From: Clostridiaceae bacterium
GTDB lineage: Bacteria > Bacillota > Clostridia > Lachnospirales > Lachnospiraceae
NCBI GenBank assembly: GCA_910575585.1
Contig: CAJTGF010000002.1
Span: 124,001-188,000, forward strand
Length of the DNA: 64,000 nt
Direction: 5' to 3'
Shown here: positions 33,693 to 41,866 of the stretch, one piece after another
Position numbering within the stretch: position 1 is the stretch's first letter
Layout: each line of letters starts with the position of its first letter
Made by a program: the position numbers and the translations under genes
The notes under the pieces: generated by a model
Databases searched by the model: none
What the model was told of the DNA's origin: nothing
Seen by the model: only the letters and a program-made list of their open reading frames with translations

Positions 33693-34003
33693 TTCCCGCT
33701 CAGTTGGGCGAAGTTTTTTTTAGCCTCCACATCCGTCTTTACATTCAATCCCCACAGTTCTATCAATTGTGGCAGGACCTGATAAATGGAAAAGGTGTTG
33801 AAACCGTCCAACCATTCATCCACTTCATTCGGTATCTGTGGGTCGGCGTGCTTCGCCATCGTGTAGGCGATATTCTCGAACATCTCCAATGAGAACAGGT
33901 CGAGGTTGGAATTTTCCTCATCACCCTCGCCTATGCTCTTTTCCAGAATCCGCAAATCCTTAACTGTTCCAGAAAGGAGTGGCAGGAATGAAAAAAAGTA
34001 CAT
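33689..34003 (-). pseudogene. Tail-assembly chaperone, 5' truncated
   Basis: From about residue 15 (KDLRILEKSIGEGDEEN) to the end the 104-residue frame reads like a phage tail chaperone (EMFENIAYTMAKHADP, VDEWLDGFNTFSIY). The first 14 residues (MYFFSFLPLLSGTV) are unlike it and are antisense to the 5' end of the HxlR gene on the other strand. So the phage gene has lost its N-terminus at about 33962, which marks the right edge of the surviving phage DNA. Everything normally upstream (major tail, capsid, portal, terminase) is absent. Confidence 0.75.
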
Positions 34004-34317
34004 CGGCTGTTGAACGCTGCAAAACAGTTTCTACCATACAAAAAATTTTAGGCGGTAAATGGAAAATTGAAATCATTTATTACATCGCTTTTCGGGATAT
34101 ACACCGCTTCGGAGAGCTTCGCAGGCATATCGGCGATATTACGGAATCGAGCCTGACAAAGCAACTTCGGGAATTGGAAGCAGACGGATTCATTACTCGC
34201 CATGATTACAAAGAAGTTCCTCCCCATGTGGAATATAATCTTACTGACTTGGGGAAAAGCTTCATTCCCGTCTTTGAGCATATGAAACAATGGGGAGATG
34301 AAAACCTCAGCGAGTAA
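33988..34317 (+). CDS. HxlR-family regulator (second copy)
   Basis: Start at ATG 33988 after AAGGAGTGGCAGGA; 109 residues. It shows the HxlR core KILGGKWKIEIIYYI, the recognition helix TESSLTKQLRELEADGF and the wing PPHVEYNLTDLGKS. Cys11 (VERCKTV) precedes the helix as in redox-type members. The region is AT-rich compared with neighbours. It lies at the junction with the phage remnant and is followed 49 bp later by an AraC regulator, so the two may be one operon. Its target is not visible here. Confidence 0.85.
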   Translation: MKKSTSAVERCKTVSTIQKILGGKWKIEIIYYIAFRDIHRFGELRRHIGDITESSLTKQLRELEADGFITRHDYKEVPPHVEYNLTDLGKSFIPVFEHMKQWGDENLSE

Positions 34318-34366
34318 ATAACGCACATTATCTGGCAGGCACATAAATAGTTAGGAAGTAATACTT

Positions 34367-35170
34367 ATGGCAACAAATAGCATACGCTACATATATAATT
34401 CTAATATGGGCATGGAATTGATTTTCTGTGAACATTCAACAATATCCTATCCCACTCATAACCATGTTTCCGTGCTTACAATCGGCATTGTGTTAGATGG
34501 CTCTATTGTGCTTACTGCGAATAGTAATGTAAAGGTTTATGAAAAAAATCAGACCTTTATCATCTGCCCATATATGCCGCATAGCATTTCAACACATAGC
34601 AGCTATACTTTGCTAAGTTTATGTATTGATAAAAATATTGCCGCACACTATTCCGCCGATAAAATAAGGCATAACATAATGGTTCTGTTAATGAATGCTT
34701 TAAATACAGAAAGAATCAAACAGTACCAGATATTACAATTATTGGACTGCTTAAACTCGTTTGCCGCCTATACAGATTGGCACTCTGAAAGCCAAAATCC
34801 ATTTATCAATAACCTAAAAAAGCAGTTGGAATTATACCCCGAAGCCAAAGTTAGTATTGAAGAAATGGCTCAAAACGCATTTATCAGTAAATACCATTTC
34901 ATCCGAAGTTTTAAGGCCGAAGTGGGACTTACACCGCATCAGTTTCAACTTCAAAACCGCATTCGCAAGGCACAACGATTGATGCACAATGCTGAAACAA
35001 TAACAGAAGTGGCTTTGACCACAGGTTTTTGCGACCAAAGCCACTTCATAAAACAATTTGAAAAGCAGGTAGGCTTACCTCCGCTAACTTATAAATTATC
35101 TTCCCAAACAATCTTAAAGGATACCTCTATACCATTTGGCAATATTGAGGAAATTAAAACTGGGAAATGA
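34367..35170 (+). CDS. AraC-family regulator
   Basis: A 267-residue protein with a cupin-like N-terminal sensor domain (SYPTHNHVSVLTIGIVLDGS, residues 30-50) and a C-terminal pair of helix-turn-helix motifs (VSIEEMAQNAFISKYHFIRSF and ITEVALTTGFCDQSHFIKQF), ending in the PPLTYK signature. The coding DNA is AT-rich and differs from the flanking chromosome, which suggests recent transfer. No structural gene follows; 35171-35392 holds no gene that I can support. The inducer is unknown. Confidence 0.88.
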   Translation: MATNSIRYIYNSNMGMELIFCEHSTISYPTHNHVSVLTIGIVLDGSIVLTANSNVKVYEKNQTFIICPYMPHSISTHSSYTLLSLCIDKNIAAHYSADKIRHNIMVLLMNALNTERIKQYQILQLLDCLNSFAAYTDWHSESQNPFINNLKKQLELYPEAKVSIEEMAQNAFISKYHFIRSFKAEVGLTPHQFQLQNRIRKAQRLMHNAETITEVALTTGFCDQSHFIKQFEKQVGLPPLTYKLSSQTILKDTSIPFGNIEEIKTGK

Positions 35171-35356
35171 GTTAGCACAATGCAGGCATAAATTTTGCAA
35201 ACAGATAAAGACCATCTTCTCCTGCAATGACTTCATGCCATAATAAATTTATTTAGACTATGCAAAATGATTTTTCTTGGATTCGATATAAAAACCATAA
35301 ATTTTACAAATCAATTATACAACAAACGCATTAAGATTTCTACTCTCATAAGATTA

Positions 35357-35389
35357 AAGGCGGCATCAGCTTCACGCCGATGCCGTCCC
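35357..35389 (-). terminator. Terminator after tnpV
   Basis: Minus strand GGCATCGGC-GTGAA-GCTGATGCC stem (one G-T pair) then TTTAAT, a few bases past the stop. Confidence 0.6.
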
Positions 35390-35392
35390 TAA

Positions 35393-35740
35393 TTAGCTAT
35401 AAATCATTTCTTTTAAAACGATTTCTTCCGCCTGTTGCCTAACGCAATTCATAATTTTTGTCCATTTTATAGGATTATTCTCTTTTAATTGTTCGGTAAT
35501 ACCTTGGGCTTGTTTCATCTGTTCTACAATCCGAAAGACACGCCTTTGTGCTTGACTGTCAATTTCAATAAGGTACTCATTAAGATAAGTTATTCTAAGG
35601 TAATGTTGTAGAAAATATAAATGTCGCTGTCCATAAATACCAATTTCAAAATTTCCTGTGTCTGGTGTTTCAAGATTAGGAACTGCATAATCGCTTTCTT
35701 TTCGGTATGTACCGCCGAATTGCTCAAATAATGATTTCAT
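35393..35740 (-). CDS. TnpV-like transposon protein
   Basis: Start at ATG 35740 (MKSLFEQFGGTYRKESDY) after TTGGAGGAAACTACA; 115 residues. The order PNLETPDTGNFEIGIYGQRH, EIDSQAQRRVFRIVEQMKQA, GITEQLKENNPIKW matches TnpV proteins of Tn4451-like mobilisable transposons, whose role is not established. No tnpX, tnpZ or other transposon genes lie beside it, so it is a stranded remnant or accessory. It marks the right end of the mobile region. Confidence 0.8.
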   Translation of the reverse strand: MKSLFEQFGGTYRKESDYAVPNLETPDTGNFEIGIYGQRHLYFLQHYLRITYLNEYLIEIDSQAQRRVFRIVEQMKQAQGITEQLKENNPIKWTKIMNCVRQQAEEIVLKEMIYS

Positions 35741-35855
35741 TGTAGTTTCCTCCAATTATATTTAGTTATTCCTACAAATTCATCGTATCCAACCGTCATT
35801 ATAAATTTTCTAAAACGCCACAAGAGACACTTCCTTATGTGAAGTATCCCTTTGG

Positions 35856-36092
35856 GGGCTCATTGATTTCGGCATCCTGGGCGCCGGCGATCCCTCCTGC
35901 GACTATGCCATGGCCTGGACCTATTTTGACCGCCCGTCCAGAACCACGTTTCTAAAGGGACTGTCTGACGATATGATCAGCCGCGCCATGGGATGGGCCT
36001 TATGGAAGGCATTGATCACTTATGATGATGAGAATCCGGACGTTAAAAATAATGCGCGTTATACGGTTGAGACGATCCTTAAGGAAGCCTGA
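35856..36092 (+). pseudogene. 3' stump of an APH-family phosphotransferase gene
   Basis: The frame reads GLIDFGILGAGDPSCDYAMA from 35856, the DFG metal-binding motif and following helix of aminoglycoside/macrolide-phosphotransferase-like kinases, and ends SRAMGWALWKALITYDD ... ETILKEA. The N-lobe, the HGD catalytic loop and about two thirds of a normal 300-residue gene are missing. The upstream join is near 35850, next to the TnpV promoter region. The chromosome was evidently cut here by the arrival or partial loss of mobile DNA. The missing 5' part was not found elsewhere in the window. Confidence 0.7.
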
Positions 36093-36154
36093 AGGCATAT
36101 GCCGTTACGCTCCCAGGGCTCCGGGGATCATAACAAAATTTACACGTTTGCCAC

Positions 36155-36183
36155 TTGCGCTCATTCCCTAAATATGGTACGAT
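36155..36183 (+). promoter_or_regulatory. Promoter of the SprA-like gene
   Basis: TTGCGC (36155-36160), 17-bp spacer, TACGAT (36178-36183). Confidence 0.5.
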
Positions 36184-36369
36184 AGTCATATATTTATCTA
36201 CGCTGAAATCATTTTTCAGCCTGTTCCCGCGGCACATCCTTTTTCAATGACCGTCGGGAACAGATGGACATTATCCAACCATGATAAATAAGGGGGCGAT
36301 TTTATCAACTATTCAATATCTTTTAACAATTTATCATTTCAATCCCCTGCCCGTTATCCGTCCAGGTCC

Positions 36370-36819
36370 ATGACACCGGCTTCATCGCCGAACCAGGTTC
36401 CTGTCAACGGCGTCTACGGCCAGGAGAACCAGGAAGCCTTTGGAAAGCAGGTAGGAAAAGCCGGCAGGCAGCCGGACACCGATACCTACGAATGTCAGAC
36501 CTGCAAAAACCGCACATACCAGGACGGTTCCAACGACCCTTCCGTATCCTTTAAGACTCCCACCAAGCTCAGTCCCGAACGGGCCGCCTCTGCAGTCCGC
36601 TCCCATGAGATGGAGCATGTGGCCCACGCCAAGCAGAAGGCTATGCGGGAGGACGAGGAGATTGTATCCCAGTCTGTTACCTACCGCACAGGCGTCTGTC
36701 CCGAATGTGGAAAGACATATATTGCCGGAGGCAACACCAGGACGGTTTTCCGCTCCTCTCCCGACACCTATGAAGCTGACCCCATTACAAAGGGAGCCAA
36801 CGTAGACCTTTTCGCTTAA
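36370..36819 (+). CDS. SprA-related putative zinc metalloprotease
   Basis: The 149-residue frame has a first metal knuckle (YECQTCKNRTYQDGS), the gluzincin motif HEMEH in SHEMEHVAHAK, and a second knuckle (CPECGKTYIAGG). This fits the SprA-related family (CJM1_0395-type putative metalloproteases). The ATG at 36370 has no good ribosome-binding site. The frame stays open upstream to about 36290 with family-like residues and AGGGGG at 36291-36296, pointing to a start at the ATC codon 36304. If so the protein has 171 residues. It has its own promoter and a perfect terminator. Substrate unknown. Confidence 0.75.
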   Translation: MTPASSPNQVPVNGVYGQENQEAFGKQVGKAGRQPDTDTYECQTCKNRTYQDGSNDPSVSFKTPTKLSPERAASAVRSHEMEHVAHAKQKAMREDEEIVSQSVTYRTGVCPECGKTYIAGGNTRTVFRSSPDTYEADPITKGANVDLFA

Positions 36820-36863
36820 GGCTTAACCGTCTTAAACCATAGCAGAACTAAATAGGATCCATA

Positions 36864-36890
36864 AAGAGACGGCATGCCGTCTCTTTTTTC
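36864..36890 (+). terminator. Terminator after the SprA-like gene
   Basis: AGAGACGGCA pairs perfectly with TGCCGTCTCT, followed by T6. Confidence 0.85.
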
Positions 36891-36917
36891 TCGTCTCCTA
36901 TCTCCAGATCCTTTTCG

Positions 36918-38936
36918 TTACCCTTTCTTCTTGTGGACATTGCGGATGGTCTTTTTCGGTCTGGTCTGCTGGATGTCTCTCCCTTTTTCCGTCAGACGGT
37001 TTCCCTGCCCCCTGCCGTCCCGTCTTTGCTGTCCCCGCTTCTCTCTCACCTCGCTGCCGCCAGCCAGACGTTTGCGGCCTGGCTGGCTGGCCCTGCCCGT
37101 TAGCCCCTTTTTCTCGCCTTCCCGGCTATCCCCGCCGCTTTGCCGGGGACGTATGAGGCATCGTTTGTCATATCCGATCAGATCCGTTCTCCCCGCAAGC
37201 CTTAAAGCCTCCTCCACCAGCCCGTAATTCTTTGGATTCCGGTACTGGATCAGCGCCCTCTGCATGGCTTTCTCATGGGGATTGGTGGGAACATACACCT
37301 TTTCCATAGTCCTGCAGTCATACCCCGTATAGTACATGCAGGTGGAAATGGTGGACGGCGTGGGGTAAAAGTCCTGGACCTGCTCCGGCATATACCCAAG
37401 ATCCCGCAGATACTCTGCCAGCTCCACAGCTTCCTTCATGGTAGAACCGGGGTGAGAGGACATCAGATACGGCACCAGGTACTGTTTCTTCCCGATCCGC
37501 CGGTTCATCTCCTCATATTCCCGGACAAACTGCCGGTACACCTTATTCTCCGGCTTGCCCATACGTTTCAGTACCTGGTCCGCCACGTGCTCCGGCGCCA
37601 CTTTCAGCTGCCCGCTGACATGGTGTTCGCACAGTTCCCGCAAAAACTTACCGCCTGTGTCCGCCAAAACATAATCAAACCGGATCCCGGAGCGGATAAA
37701 CACCTTCTTCACCTTTGGCAGTGACCTTAATTTCCGCAGAAGCTCTATATAATCGCTGTGGTCCGCCCGCAGATTCCCGCAGGGCTTTGGAAAGAGGCAC
37801 TGCCTGTCCCTGCAGGCCCCGGCAGTCAGCTGTTTTGCGCAGGCCGGAAACCGAAAATCCGCCGTAGGTCCCCCCACGTCATGGATATACCCCTTAAAAT
37901 CCGCCTCCTCTGTCAAAAGCCTGGCCTCCTTCACCAGAGACTCATGGCTTCTGGCCTGGATGATCCGCCCCTGATGAAAGGTCAGGGCGCAGAAACTGCA
38001 GGCTCCAAAACACCCCCGGCTGCTGATCAGGCTGAACTTGATCTCCCGGATAGCCGGCACGCCCCCCAATTCCTCGTAAGAAGGATGGTAGCTGCGCATG
38101 TAGGGCAGGTCGTAGACCCTGTCCATCTCCTCCTGGCTCAAAGGCTTTGACGGCGGGTTCTGGATCACAAACAGCTTCCCGTCATAAGGCTCCGCCAGAC
38201 GCCTGCCTGTAAAAGGGTCCGTATTGGAATACTGGACGAAAAAACTTCTGGCATATGCTTTCTTATCCTCTAAAAGCTCCCGGTGATCCGGAAGGAGCTC
38301 ATAGTCATACACATGCTCCAAACTTCCCGTCTTATACACCGTTCCGTCCACAAAGGTAATATCTTTCACGTCAATGCCGCTGTTTAGGGCATCGGCGATC
38401 TCCACCATCGACCGCTCCCCCATACCATAGGAGATAAGATCCGCCTGGGAGTCCAAAAGGATGGACCGTTTCAGTCTGTCGGACCAGTAGTCATAGTGGG
38501 CCAGACGCCGCAGGCTGGCCTCGATCCCGCCGATGATGATGGGACTGTCCTTGTATACGGACCGGACAAGGTTGCAGTACACAACCGTAGCGTGATCCGG
38601 CCGCTTGCCCATGACGCCTCCCGGCGTATAGGAATCTTCCTTCCGCCTTTTCTTGGAAACGGAATAGTGGTTCACCATGGAATCCATATTGCCCGCCGAC
38701 ACTAAGAATCCAAGTCTGGGCTTTCCCAGGACGGCAATGCTTTTTTCGTCTTTCCAATCCGGCTGGGCAATGATCCCTACCTTATAGCCGTGGGCTTCCA
38801 GCACCCGGGATATGACGGCATGGCCAAAGGAGGGGTGATCCACATAGGCATCCCCGCAAATATACACAAAATCACACTGATTCCATCCCCGGATGCTCAT
38901 GTCCGCCCGGCTTACGGGCAAAAAATCCGGCTTCAT
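36918..38936 (-). CDS. YgiQ-family radical SAM protein
   Basis: A 672-residue protein with a B12-binding-like N-terminal domain (QCDFVYICGDAYVDHPSFG), the radical SAM motif CFGACSFC in ISSRGCFGACSFCAL, and the YgiQ-specific region KVAPEHVADQVLKRMGKPE. It uses a 4Fe-4S cluster and SAM for an unknown radical reaction. The last 80 residues are basic and low-complexity (RPRQSGGDSREGEKKG...KKTIRNVHKKKG), a typical tail. Its ATG overlaps the stop codon of the upstream HAD gene by 4 bp, so both are translated together. Confidence 0.9.
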   Translation of the reverse strand: MKPDFLPVSRADMSIRGWNQCDFVYICGDAYVDHPSFGHAVISRVLEAHGYKVGIIAQPDWKDEKSIAVLGKPRLGFLVSAGNMDSMVNHYSVSKKRRKEDSYTPGGVMGKRPDHATVVYCNLVRSVYKDSPIIIGGIEASLRRLAHYDYWSDRLKRSILLDSQADLISYGMGERSMVEIADALNSGIDVKDITFVDGTVYKTGSLEHVYDYELLPDHRELLEDKKAYARSFFVQYSNTDPFTGRRLAEPYDGKLFVIQNPPSKPLSQEEMDRVYDLPYMRSYHPSYEELGGVPAIREIKFSLISSRGCFGACSFCALTFHQGRIIQARSHESLVKEARLLTEEADFKGYIHDVGGPTADFRFPACAKQLTAGACRDRQCLFPKPCGNLRADHSDYIELLRKLRSLPKVKKVFIRSGIRFDYVLADTGGKFLRELCEHHVSGQLKVAPEHVADQVLKRMGKPENKVYRQFVREYEEMNRRIGKKQYLVPYLMSSHPGSTMKEAVELAEYLRDLGYMPEQVQDFYPTPSTISTCMYYTGYDCRTMEKVYVPTNPHEKAMQRALIQYRNPKNYGLVEEALRLAGRTDLIGYDKRCLIRPRQSGGDSREGEKKGLTGRASQPGRKRLAGGSEVREKRGQQRRDGRGQGNRLTEKGRDIQQTRPKKTIRNVHKKKG

Positions 38937-39601
38937 AGTCTGCCCCCGTCCATGATCTCAAAATAATCGCTGATAAAATAATCCGCCAATCCCCGCTTCT
39001 CCTCCTCCATATGTCTGGAAAACGCATCCTCCACCGCGCACACGGTCATACCGGCCCGCTTCCCGGCCAAAATCCCCGCAGGCACATCCTCAAACACCAG
39101 ACACTGTCCGGGGGATACGTGAAGATCTTCGGCCACTTTCAGATAGATATCCGGGCTGGGCTTGCCGGCCTTCACCTGGCATGCCGTGGTCACAACCTGA
39201 AAAAACGGCCTCATGCCCAGGGAATCCAAAACCGCGTCCACCATCTCCCAGCTGTTGCTGGTGGCAATACCGCACAGCATCCCTCTGTCTCTGGCATAGG
39301 ACAAAAACTCCTTAGCCCCCCTTTTAGCTGGAACCTCACGGCGGTACTTGTCTATGGACATCTCTATCCAGGCTCTCTTGATCTGCTCCACCGTCAAGGG
39401 CAGACAAAACTTCTCCTTAAAATACATGGCCGTCTCCGTAAAGCTCATGCCCTCGATGGCCTTCTGAAGCTCCGGCGGACACGAATGGCCGTATCTGGCC
39501 AAAAACTCCATGTCAATACGCTTCCACATCCACATGGAATCCACCAAGGTCCCGTCCAGATCAAAAATGATCGCTTTCTTTTCCTTTAAAATATCTGTCA
39601 T
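38933..39601 (-). CDS. HAD-family phosphatase/phosphoglucomutase-like
   Basis: A 222-residue HAD hydrolase. Motif I is FDLDGTLVDS (nucleophile Asp at the first D), motif II is the Ser/Thr of IATSNSW, motif III Lys lies in KAGKPSPD, and motif IV is VFEDVPAG. A helical cap of the beta-phosphoglucomutase type lies between. It acts on a small phosphorylated metabolite that cannot be named. GGGAGAGGAT precedes the ATG; mazG ends 24 bp upstream, so read-through from the nucleotide operon is possible. It overlaps ygiQ by 4 bp. Confidence 0.88.
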   Translation of the reverse strand: MTDILKEKKAIIFDLDGTLVDSMWMWKRIDMEFLARYGHSCPPELQKAIEGMSFTETAMYFKEKFCLPLTVEQIKRAWIEMSIDKYRREVPAKRGAKEFLSYARDRGMLCGIATSNSWEMVDAVLDSLGMRPFFQVVTTACQVKAGKPSPDIYLKVAEDLHVSPGQCLVFEDVPAGILAGKRAGMTVCAVEDAFSRHMEEEKRGLADYFISDYFEIMDGGRL

Positions 39602-39625
39602 ATCCTCTCCCGCTCTAATTACACC

Positions 39626-39955
39626 TTATGTTTCTAATCTATAAATTGATTTTTCCGTATCAAAACCCTCTGGATATCTTTTTTTTAATTTTTCAATGTT
39701 TTTAGCAAGCACCTCGTCTAAATTTATTTCCAAAGCGCTTGCTGTTTCCGCAAGATACCATGCGATATCCCCAAGTTCTTTGATTAACCCCTCTCTATCC
39801 AATTCGTGTCCCTGTGCCAAATGTTTTTTAACAATATTTATTGCCTCGCCTGACTCACCACAAAGTCCCATCACTCCATTTATTAAAATGTTCTTTTTAT
39901 CCAATTCTGTATTCAACGTTGCCATTGCCAAACTTTGATATTCATTTACAGTCAT
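39626..39955 (-). CDS. MazG-like nucleotide pyrophosphohydrolase
   Basis: Start chosen at ATG 39955, eight bases after GGAG; 109 residues. The MazG helical core shows GLCGESGEAINIVKK (ExxE) and KELGDIAWYL (ExxD), the four acidic metal ligands. Such single-domain enzymes hydrolyse (d)NTPs to NMP and pyrophosphate. It is the last gene of an AT-rich operon with a kinase-like protein and a dCTP-deaminase-fold protein, so a role in nucleotide depletion or clean-up is likely. AT-rich codon use differs from the HAD gene next to it. Confidence 0.85.
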   Translation of the reverse strand: MTVNEYQSLAMATLNTELDKKNILINGVMGLCGESGEAINIVKKHLAQGHELDREGLIKELGDIAWYLAETASALEINLDEVLAKNIEKLKKRYPEGFDTEKSIYRLET

Positions 39956-39994
39956 AGTCATATCTCCCATACAAATTCTGTAATATTTCTTAAT

Positions 39995-41047
39995 TCATAT
40001 AATCTCTAACTCACATTTTTGTATGCCTAGCAAACCATAGGAATAGTAATGGCATTTGTTGCATCCAGAGCATTTGTTAATCTCTGACTCGCGATGTTGT
40101 CTAATTTTCAATATCGTTTTCGGATCAGACAACAATTGACGTCCTAATGAAAACGTCAGATTCGGCGGAAATGCTTTTCTGCTCTGTAATACAAATTCCA
40201 TATTACCCGCAACATTCCAAAACATATCCTGATATGTTCCAGCTAACGTTTCGGCTTCTTTTAGAATCGCTGTACGATCTTGTTTAACAGGATAGATCAT
40301 GTTTTTGTCAATATTATAAAACCCATTTGATAAGCTTATGAGATTAAACCCACATTCCTGAAAAAATTCAAATAGTCTTGTTTTATACGCCCATTCATCG
40401 GATCCATCATTGATGCCCTCATAGAGAGAAATTCTTATATCCAGGATTCCCTCTCTTTTTAACAGCTTATCAACAATCTGCCGAATCAGTCTGGCTCCCT
40501 TTGTTTCCCTTGGATTCTCACATCTGCTAACCTCTCTGCTAAGTAATAATGATAACCCGTATCCATGAGCAGCGTGAAGCTGGATTACCTGGAATCCGTC
40601 TTGAAAAGCTTGAGAAATACTTTCCGAAAACAGAGTACTTACCTGATCAAATTGATCAAAACTATCATAAAATTGTCTAAAATATACTAATTGCCCTAAT
40701 ACATCTCCAGTAACAAATTCTTTCTGCATCTTTATTGCTTCAGGCTTCCATGCCAGCTGAATACCTGCATAAGAACCATTTTTCTTTATTTCAGATGCCA
40801 ACGCGCTCCAACACACAGATTTATTTTGAGAAAATACTGCTGTATTTATATTACTTGACCAATTAGTCAAAAGCGAAACATTTCCAATATAGCAGATACC
40901 AATATCCAATCCTGACCGCTCAATAAAAAAATCCTTAAATTCTTTTGATAAAATACCATTAACGCAATACCCTGGGTTAATAGGAGAAAAAAAAACATTC
41001 GTTGGTATATCTAACGAATTAATCTTTATTGAATGAATATTTTCCAT
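39995..41047 (-). CDS. Old-yellow-enzyme-like flavin oxidoreductase, divergent
   Basis: Start at ATG 41047 (MENIHSIKINSLDIPTNVFF) after AGAGGAAAATTA; 350 residues, overlapping the preceding gene by 29 bp. It has the TIM-barrel marks of NADH:flavin oxidoreductases: IQLHAAHGYGLSLLLSREVS (equivalent to HxAHGYLxxQFLSP), AGNME near 305 and SLGRQLLSDP for FMN phosphate. Near the C-terminus CSGCNKC recalls the 4Fe-4S motif of dienoyl-CoA-reductase-type members, but only three cysteines are grouped. The NADH/FAD domains are absent. Its link to nucleotide genes is unusual. Confidence 0.7.
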   Translation of the reverse strand: MENIHSIKINSLDIPTNVFFSPINPGYCVNGILSKEFKDFFIERSGLDIGICYIGNVSLLTNWSSNINTAVFSQNKSVCWSALASEIKKNGSYAGIQLAWKPEAIKMQKEFVTGDVLGQLVYFRQFYDSFDQFDQVSTLFSESISQAFQDGFQVIQLHAAHGYGLSLLLSREVSRCENPRETKGARLIRQIVDKLLKREGILDIRISLYEGINDGSDEWAYKTRLFEFFQECGFNLISLSNGFYNIDKNMIYPVKQDRTAILKEAETLAGTYQDMFWNVAGNMEFVLQSRKAFPPNLTFSLGRQLLSDPKTILKIRQHRESEINKCSGCNKCHYYSYGLLGIQKCELEII

Positions 41048-41834
41048 TAATTTTCCTCTTATAATTCGATACAAAAAAAACACCTATGGCGTAAATTATA
41101 TTTGTTACTATACCGATAAAAACACTGGTCACAGGACTCAGCCAATCCGCTCCGGCACCAACACCCATAATTATTAAGGTAATTATAATGTATAGGATAG
41201 TTGCTATCAAAAAACGACGCTCTGTAATCAAGACTCTCTCTATAATATTAGCGACAGGTATCCCCAAAGTATCCCTTATTTGATCTATTTCATTATAATT
41301 TCCCAAATATTTCTTTAACTCGCCCTTATTTTTGACTATTTGATCATGGCGAATCGGCCAAATTCCGGTTTCATACCCATGTTGTCCATGGTATATATTT
41401 TTTACCGGACTCTGCAATCTGTCAAACTCAATTTTCGCAATGGGATCACCACTGGTTATCTTTAAATAATTGTTTGATAAATTCTGCATAACAATCCCCA
41501 TTCTGCCGACAAAACCTGGATCCGCATAAGTATTTACAGGAACAATGCCGAGAGAAAACAATGACCCTTTTGACAAAACTCTTGCCAGTACATCCTGTGG
41601 AATTTGTAACTTTTCTTTGGTTAAAATGACAATTCTCTGGTGCGGCTTAATCAAAATAATCTCTCCATCCGCAACAGAATGCCTTTCTTCACCTGAATTT
41701 AAATCATAATAGCAATTGCCTGCCCTTAATTCATAACAAGCTTGCTTTATATTCTTTTTATCAAAATCCTCACTGATCAGCTTCCCCTCTTTTACAAACT
41801 GCTCTATCTCTAAATCATTTAATGTACCATACAT
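41019..41834 (-). CDS. dCTP-deaminase/dUTPase-fold protein with C-terminal membrane spans
   Basis: A 271-residue protein. Residues 1-150 follow the Dcd/dUTPase trimer fold: KGSLFSLGIVPVNTYADPGF, then GRMGIVMQNLS and the GDPIAKIEF strand. Compared with active dCTP deaminases, the arginine after the Ser (RSSLxR) and the catalytic Glu in the xxLEFxN strand are replaced (here SLFSLG and IVMQN), so deaminase activity is doubtful. Residues about 205-260 contain two or three membrane spans (FLIATILYIIITLIIMGVG; VFIGIVTNIIYAIGVFFV). The soluble fold plus membrane tail looks like a nucleotide sensor joined to a membrane effector. It sits mid-operon. Confidence 0.75.
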   Translation of the reverse strand: MYGTLNDLEIEQFVKEGKLISEDFDKKNIKQACYELRAGNCYYDLNSGEERHSVADGEIILIKPHQRIVILTKEKLQIPQDVLARVLSKGSLFSLGIVPVNTYADPGFVGRMGIVMQNLSNNYLKITSGDPIAKIEFDRLQSPVKNIYHGQHGYETGIWPIRHDQIVKNKGELKKYLGNYNEIDQIRDTLGIPVANIIERVLITERRFLIATILYIIITLIIMGVGAGADWLSPVTSVFIGIVTNIIYAIGVFFVSNYKRKINGKYSFNKD

Positions 41835-41866
41835 AACCTTTTCTCCCTAGTAAATATCAAAATACT

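Noticed and set aside
20880-36000. Search for attL/attR duplications of the serine-integrase element
   Set aside because: No convincing matching core was found by eye; large serine integrase sites share only a few bases, and the right end has been deleted.
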